From Reticulitermes lucifugus (taxonomy: Eukaryota; Arthropoda; Insecta; Blattodea; Rhinotermitidae): a stretch of 39,083 nt of DNA. The notes under the pieces were generated by a model. That model was given only the letters and a program-made list of their open reading frames with translations. It searched no databases and had not been told where the DNA came from. Positions 33,787 through 39,083 of the stretch are shown here, in pieces. Each line of letters opens with the position of its first letter. Position 1 is the stretch's first letter. The translations under genes and the position numbers were made by a program. The stretch covers positions 22,842 through 61,924 of the forward strand of contig JAKCWW010002087.1 in NCBI GenBank assembly GCA_026260175.1, in the 5' to 3' direction.

Positions 33787-34030
33787 TTGACAAACGGTTT
33801 TCGAACCACGGTGGTGGCGAGATTTTTCCTGCCCACTGAGACCTGCCCCGAGGCTCACCCAGCCTCCTGTAAAACGGGTACGGGATCATTTCCCCGGGGG
33901 CAAAGTGGCCGGGGTGTGGGGTTCACCACCCACCTCCTTCAAGCGCCGAGATTGTGTAAGAATATAGCTATACCTCTTAACTCCTCTGTGTGCTTTCATA
34001 GCATGTTTAGGGTGACCTTTACCCTTTTTG
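33787..34030 (+). repeat. SINE family B, copy 5
   Basis: A B-box remnant GTTTTCGAACC is followed by TTTTTCCTGCCCACTGAGAC, then CACCCAGCCTCCTGT, CATTTCCCCGGGGGCAAAGT, GGGTTCACCACCCACC and the end GACCTTTACC. Order and spacing match the reverse complement of 30512-30715. It ends about 320 bp before the candidate promoter. The frame 33787-34113 is a by-product. Confidence 0.7.
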
Positions 34031-34195
34031 TTTTGACAAAGGGTTATGTCCATGAAGAACCTCCTACAGCAACATCCAATTTGTTTATCTTCCCTGCAAC
34101 ATTTGTTCCATAATCATCTTAACATTATTTGCGACCATTAATACGGTGAAATGCGGCATCGTGTTAAAGAAAAGAGCTCACGACGCCTAGAAACA

Positions 34196-34620
34196 GTACA
34201 ACCAAACGCATACGCGGTCCCTACCAGAAACAGGCATTAATTGAACTCACAGCAGGATACAAGCAAAGTTTTATGTGCAGTGCCTACAATAAGGGCGCAG
34301 GCGCCGATATTCTCGTCATAGTTTGCATGCAAAGCGCCAAGCAAAGTGGACCAATAAGAAGTGTATGAATGACGTCACAGCCAGCGCGGTCGAGTGTGTT
34401 ACAGACATGATGTCGTCAGTACAGAGCTCTCGGACGAACTTGTGGGACGTGGGCGGATTGGACGCTGCGGCCGTACGGTGTTCGTGGGCGCTAACAATCG
34501 GCGACGCAGTCGACCACCTGCCTGCTAGTCACTTCACCTTCAGCACTCCAGCGCGATGCTTCGTCATAGTTGTCAAAGTCCTCTCCGTTTCGTTTCGTAC
34601 TTTCTCGTCCGCTTATTACA
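34196..34620 (+). promoter_or_regulatory. CpG-dense block around a candidate promoter
   Basis: I count roughly thirty CpG between 34280 and 34615, against a few per 300 bp in flanking DNA, and the GC content is clearly higher. In insects, germline methylation mostly spares promoters and targets gene bodies, so retained CpG often marks 5' gene ends. The 101-codon frame here (34323-34628) begins upstream of the predicted start site and has no domain, so I do not treat it as coding. Confidence 0.6.
34351..34449 (+). promoter_or_regulatory. TATA-less core promoter: CCAAT, CRE, Inr, DPE
   Basis: CCAAT is at 34351-34355, a perfect palindromic CRE TGACGTCA at 34370-34377, initiator TCAGT at 34416-34420 (A34418 as +1), and GGACG at 34445-34449, which is exactly +28 to +32. 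GGACG fits the DPE consensus RGWYV, and the exact Inr-DPE distance is what arthropod TFIID needs. There is no TATA near -30. CRE at about -45 suggests CREB/ATF control, for example by cAMP or activity. The spacing is seen in the sequence; the use is inferred. Confidence 0.55.
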
Positions 34621-35175
34621 AAAATTAAGTCTCTGAGTTACGGGATTTATTATGTGTGCGGGAAGAACTGTTTTGCTATATTCTAGTGCCAGTACAGTTG
34701 TAGTTTCTGAAACTTAAGAATTTTTAAGACCGTAAGTGAAAACTTAACACAGCGAATTATTATGAACGAAGGCACTGTATTACAACTTAATACATTTCCA
34801 ATTATAATGTAACTAAATTATCTAACATATTCTATATACTTGTACACACAGCGTTTTGTGAACAGTTGTTTACTAAAATATTTTTTGGCTTAATTGCGAA
34901 TCATAATGTAACGTAAATGTAGACTTCGGGATAAACTACAACTTATGTACAAATATATTAAAGTGTTGGTATCAACTTCATATTAAATAACATCAATGCC
35001 AAGATATTTCAAACAAATTCTTTTGATGTAACTTAAAGTGATGTGTGGTATCATCTGTTACAGTATGAGACCCAAAGTGGCATTAAATAGAATAAATGAT
35101 TATTTCAGTTCTAACGGTTTAAGAAAGATGGAAAAGTAAGATATCTCACCAACCATATTTCATTCTCAAGGAACA
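34418..35175 (+). other. predicted 5' untranslated region
   Basis: This lies between the predicted start site and the ATG at 35176. It could be one long leader, or be spliced: a donor-like GTAAGT is at 34732 and an acceptor-like TTATTTCAG ends at 35108, which would remove 377 bp. It holds at least two upstream ORFs. One begins at ATG 34556 (26 codons). A short one, ATG GAA AAG TAA at 35128, is in frame with the main ATG and ends in a stop at 35137, so the main frame cannot start earlier. Confidence 0.4.
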
Positions 35176-35254
35176 ATGTCAGATTGCTACGGGAACAGTG
35201 ACTTAAAATCGTGGATTTTGATCTCGATTTTAACATTCTTCTGTCATTCCACAG
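35176..35254 (+). CDS. first coding exon of an unidentified secreted or membrane protein
   Basis: ATG at 35176 in context GGAACAATG opens 26 codons plus one base and runs into a perfect 5' splice site, CAG|GTGAGT (GT at 35255), giving a phase 1 intron. The peptide begins MSDCYGNSDLKS and then has a hydrophobic core WILISILTFF followed by CHST. That is the n-, h- and c-region layout of a signal peptide. Genes for secreted and immunoglobulin-type surface proteins often carry the signal peptide on its own first exon with a phase 1 donor. It lies about 760 bp downstream of a promoter on the same strand, and an in-frame stop upstream (35137) supports this start. The remaining exons are not in view and the protein family cannot be named. 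The exon is too short to be found by ORF length, and chance remains possible. Confidence 0.5.
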
Positions 35255-37204
35255 GTGAGTAAACAGAGTTTTGTCTACAGCTTTCCAGCTTCAAGTTTCG
35301 AGCACGAAACTTGGAACTGGGCCTTTTTATACATACGTGATAAAGTACGTATTTTCGGTTTCTTTCCTACTGTTTAGCCAAGTTGTAGCAACTAGTGACA
35401 GCTGTTTCTTATGTAATCAGGAACAAATTAAGGGTTTTCGCCAAACAAATCATGCATGTTAGCACCGAATTTCTTATTCTTTTTTATTTTCTTACTTTGT
35501 ATCCTTGTACATTTTGTAAGTACAAATATATCAGTAATTTATAAAAGTTTGCGATACAACTGCTGTGATATTTAGTTCTAACACTGTTACCATATCATCC
35601 ATATAACTTACCATTCTTCTAAATTGTAAACAATCAGTTCGGAATCGATAATAACTTATATCCTGCACGTCATTTTTAACCTAGAACCCATGCCTATAAA
35701 TAAATGAAAACAACGTTCTTTTGTGAAATGTAAACCACTAGCAAAACCAATAAATAACCAATACAAAATAATTAAAATCCGAATAATTTTTCAATAAATA
35801 ACTGACTCACGCATTGTCCTTGAAATTTGTTTATATCGATGATATTTAGAATTTAGTGTGCTGTCTTTAAACAAGGTGAAATAAGTGACGGTAAATCACG
35901 TCTTAATAATTATTCCCACTCTTTTCTTAATTACAGCGAAACACCGAAATACATAACAAAAGATTTTCAGCTGTTGGAAATTTAGTTTAATACAGGGTTG
36001 TGCACATTTTTCAAAAACCCATGAACCATCTCAACACTCTAGGCGTCAGAAAAGTGACATGAAACAAGGTCCATACTGAAGGTTAGCAAAACCCGTGGCG
36101 ATCATGATGTCGCAACGGATTTTGCGCACCCCTCCTTTTTATATATTTGTTTAATTATTTACGTTTCTTACGCTAACAGAAGGATTTAGTGCCTAAATAG
36201 AAATTCTGTTGCTTCTGAAGCATGTAACATCATTCCGTGTAGCCGGTGACTGAGCCGAGATTCCTATCTGATACACACTACGTGAAGTCTACAATAAAAT
36301 TGCTCAATATGTGTTTGTAGCGGATAAAGTTTAATTACAGCAGATTTTCCCATAGTTCATGTCATCCACTTCTCAATGATTCTTTTGCTTCGTGGATAGA
36401 TTATGACAGTTTGTTCAGCCCTCAATCCATTGTATCCTTGTTCTACCCACATCGCGACACCCCTTCGCGTTTTACCAGAAAATTTCTTCAGCAATACGAT
36501 CGTCTTCCATCCTTTCTTACTTCTTTTTGCAAAGTATTAAACGTTATATTGCAGATAGCTTCTTCCAATAGCTACAAAGCGATTTTAGTGCAAGTCATTA
36601 CAGTAGTGGACCGAATAACATTTTAAGAAAGAAGTCTGATTTTATCAACTGAACACTTAATATACATTCGTCACGTTAATATTTCTAACTTCGTGCATTA
36701 CTGTATTATATTTTTCGAGATAACCCTTGGTGCTTCCAAGAAAATACATTCAACAGACGCTCGGTATCTTATTTTCCGTGCCTTTTACCGTTTCAAGTCT
36801 AGCCAAAACATGTACGAGTATATCAGCGGATGTAAAATTAATATTTTTGCAATTTCCCACACCCCGCATTTTTGTGCTGTTCATAGTTTTTTTCTCAATA
36901 AACAATGATAATTTCCCTAACAGCTTTAACAGAGTTGTCTTTTAATTGACACGGACTGTGTTCTCTGTGAGGTATGAACATAAGTTTTATACGCTATTAT
37001 ATAAAAAACGATCTTCAAAGTTTCAAGCACACACTCGGTTTTACTCACTGTCGTTCGTTATCGCGACAAGCGTGACGCAATTATCTGGCGTATGTTTATC
37101 TAAACTCGGTAGTTCCTGTAGCAGCGACTGAATCACGTCCACCGTTCCATGTCAATATGTAGACATAAAAGACATAATCTCGCCAGCTAAACATTTCTTG
37201 CTCA

Positions 37205-37875
37205 TTTCAGCTACCTGACTATACCAACTAAAAGATTCAATCACTACGTTACTAGCTAGGTAGTAGATGACTGCCTAGCTATTTACATCAAAGAACGAAT
37301 AACAACTGACTGAAAATATCCCTCACTGACTGACTAAACAAATAGTAGAATCAACACCTGTATAATTGCCTGTTTGACTAAATGGCTAAACCATTCACTC
37401 ATTAACTAAGCAAGTAATTGTAACAGCGACAGGTTAAATAAGTAGCTATCTAATTTGAGCCACCACTGGCTAACTAACCAAGTGACTAGTAACAAATAGT
37501 TAAATCAGTCACTCACTGATCATCAAACTGATCGGATCGAACCCTGGCTAACTAAGTATCTGGCTGCCCAGCTAACCAACTACATTCGATCCCGGTTATA
37601 ACGACATCGGTTTATACGACACCTCGCCTATAGAATCATATTCTCTGTGACACGAATTAATTCGTCACTGTTAACCACAACATTATACCCCTCGGTTATG
37701 ACGACATTCTTTTTATAATGACACAAAATATTCAGTCCCTTTTATGACGTTATAGTTCGACTGTAATGGGTTAAACCACTGGCTAGCTAACCAGTTGGCT
37801 GGCTAAGAAATGATCAACTGTCAGTCACTGACTAATCAATTTTCTCCAGCTGGATTAACCCCTGGCTAAGAATCT
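37205..37875. repeat. decayed CTAA/CTGA/CCAA simple-sequence field
   Basis: For about 670 bp the DNA is dominated by CTAAC, ACTGACTGACT, GGCTAA, AACCAA and ACTCACTGA words without strict period. It resembles the TTGG array at 25349 read on the other strand, but more eroded. A 181-bp transposon (37583-37763) splits it: CTAACTAAGTATC..CTAACCAAC on the left and GGTTAAACCACTGGCTAGCT on the right. Confidence 0.7.
37583..37763. mobile_element. small pogo/Tigger-like MITE, 181 bp
   Basis: TA flanks both ends (37581-37582 and 37764-37765). The left end is CATTCGATCCCGGTTATAAC and the right end read inward is CAGTCGAACTATAACGTCAT, alignable with a small gap. Inside, a CGGTTATAACGACAT-like word recurs at 37591, 37608 and 37691, as in other insect pogo-like elements with subterminal repeats. 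It is non-coding. Confidence 0.65.
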
Positions 37876-38539
37876 AAATACAGGAATAACTCTCACTGAC
37901 ACTAGACAGACACTGTACAGATATCTGTTGGGTGATAATAAATGTCATTAGACTGAAAACACTGACGTAAATAAAGAGACCCCTCAATCAGGACAGCAGC
38001 AACGTGACTGAGAGTCGAAATGCTTAGTTCCGCTAAAATATCGTACCCGGTTTTATCCGTACTAAGTCGTATGCGTTATAATTAGGTAGGCAGCCAGGTA
38101 CCGAGACCAATGCAGTTAAAAACAGCGTTATTTGTGCTGTTCCTATAATAATTGCAAATGGTGTGGAGGTGAGTCATCCTGTGGCAATGATACGTGTTGA
38201 AGGCAGAGCAATGGTTACACTGGACGATTCCCAACAGTTGTTACATGGTAAGAATAACCACTAAAAATCACATCGCGAAGTCTTTTTGGAACAATTCCAC
38301 GCCATGTATCCTGGGATGAATATCAAAAGCGTGCCAAATCAGCAGCCCGCAGATAACACATCCAGTGTCACGTAGGGGAATAAAGATTTATTATTTGTGC
38401 GAGTACTGAACTGAATCTCGTCCCCTTCCTTACTGCCTCAGATGCCTGCAGACTGCGTTGCGCTCAGACAGGCCTCATATCGTGCTTGAAAATAATATGC
38501 AGATTGACTGGAAAGGAAATCTACGTCACAATAACTACA

Positions 38540-38680
38540 TGTCTCTTTCTTTAGTTTCTAAATTTCATTTTTTTACATTATTTGTTTCTATATTATGTGT
38601 TATCCTGCTTTACTTCTATCTTCCTTTCAACCTACTTTATTCATTCCTTCCCTTTTTCCTTTTTCCCTTTTTGATATCTG
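38540..38680 (+). repeat. pyrimidine-rich tract
   Basis: T- and C-rich DNA (CCTTCCCTTTTTCC-type runs). The two overlapping + frames here (38458-38688 and 38595-38804) are by-products rich in F, L and S. Confidence 0.65.
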
Positions 38681-38765
38681 TTATTTAAATTTCACATTAT
38701 ATTCACCGTGCATTGTCTTATATAATAGCTTTTATTTTAACCAACACATGCACTACAATTTTGTC

Positions 38766-38832
38766 GTCATATATACCCCTACATATGTTTCGACTACTTA
38801 TTAGTCATCATCAGGGGGATCAAAGTATATAT
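38766..38832 (-). ncRNA. hammerhead-like ribozyme motif E with long stem I
   Basis: On the - strand: TATATA, bulge CTTTGAT, CCCC, core CTGATGA (38814-38808), one extra T, stem II GACTA/TAGTC with a five-base loop, GAAAC, ATATGTA, GGGG, TATATA. Stem I has two parts: CCCC with GGGG, and TATATA with TATATA across a one-sided seven-base internal loop. That resembles the stem I loop that natural hammerheads use to dock on loop II. Stem III is the 8-base palindrome ACATATGT. The core is intact except for the extra T after A9. Cleavage is expected after GUA. Confidence 0.6.
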
Positions 38833-39083
38833 ACACAGACTACACATCCACTATAATAGTTGGTTCACATTCAATGTTAAAACGAGATGAACTATGTTCA
38901 CTATAAAAACATTTTAATATAATTTATACTAATATCAATACTATATCTCTGCAGATAACTTCACCAGCCATTTGAGACGGAAACAAGACCAGCTGCCAAT
39001 AATTTTAAATAATTTTTTTTAATAATTTTAAACGTTTTAATCCAAAAAGGAAAACAAACGCACTTATACATTTTAACCACTGA

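Larger units (their letters stand above)
35255..39083 (+). other. predicted first intron, open at the window end
   Basis: If the 35176-35254 exon is real, the rest of the window is intron: at least 3.8 kb, with no further exon recognised. The frames 35271-35462, 36411-36626, 36693-36945 and 36946-37131 show no domain. It carries a simple-repeat field, a small pogo-like element and a hammerhead-like motif. Confidence 0.4.

Noticed and set aside
34323..34628. 101-codon frame in the CpG-dense block
   Set aside because: It starts upstream of the predicted transcription start, has no domain, and the low stop density follows from higher GC.
1..39083. CRISPR arrays, bacterial operons, phage or plasmid features
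   Set aside because: No regular spaced repeats, no ribosome-binding-site-led gene series, and the repeat content is typical of an insect nuclear genome.

Overview
This is an AT-rich, gene-poor stretch of animal nuclear DNA. It is very probably from an insect with a large genome, and I would guess a cockroach or relative. The case for an insect rests on tRNA-derived SINEs of insect type, a Tc1/mariner transposase remnant with insect-type sequence, TA-flanked pogo-like nonautonomous elements, many decayed microsatellites, and a promoter with arthropod-style Inr and DPE spacing. The species guess is inference. There is no bacterial-type gene organisation. Nearly all open reading frames over 60 codons look like chance or repeat-derived frames.

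Layout. Positions 1-8100 are mostly unannotatable AT-rich sequence, with two copies of a short dispersed repeat (1054-1146 and 2878-3002), a cluster of three overlapping open frames (3230-4017) and a SINE fragment (4057-4142). From 8140 to 18000 there are SINEs, a minisatellite, a nest of one SINE inside another that carries a 50-N assembly gap (13922-14640), and a broken mariner-like transposase (16361-16950). From 18300 to 25700 there are microsatellites, five to six hammerhead-ribozyme-like motifs (two in a head-to-head inverted repeat at 22508-22745), a pogo-like element (23809-24282) and a long TTGG-type simple repeat. From 25700 to 34030 there is a GC-rich-ended MITE (27272-27498), more SINEs, a foldback and a purine tract.

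The most gene-like part is 34196-35254 on the + strand. A CpG-dense block contains CCAAT, a perfect CRE (TGACGTCA), a TCAGT initiator and a DPE (GGACG) at exactly +28 to +32. About 760 bp downstream, an ATG opens a 26-codon frame that reads as a signal peptide and ends at a perfect splice donor (CAG|GTGAGT, phase 1). I read this as the 5' end of a gene for a secreted or cell-surface protein. The rest of that gene would lie beyond a long first intron that fills the end of the window.

The most interesting non-coding signal is the set of hammerhead-like motifs. One, at 22709-22739, keeps every catalytic core base, and several have a palindromic stem III suited to dimeric cleavage. They match what is known of hammerheads carried by Penelope-like retroelements and retrozymes.
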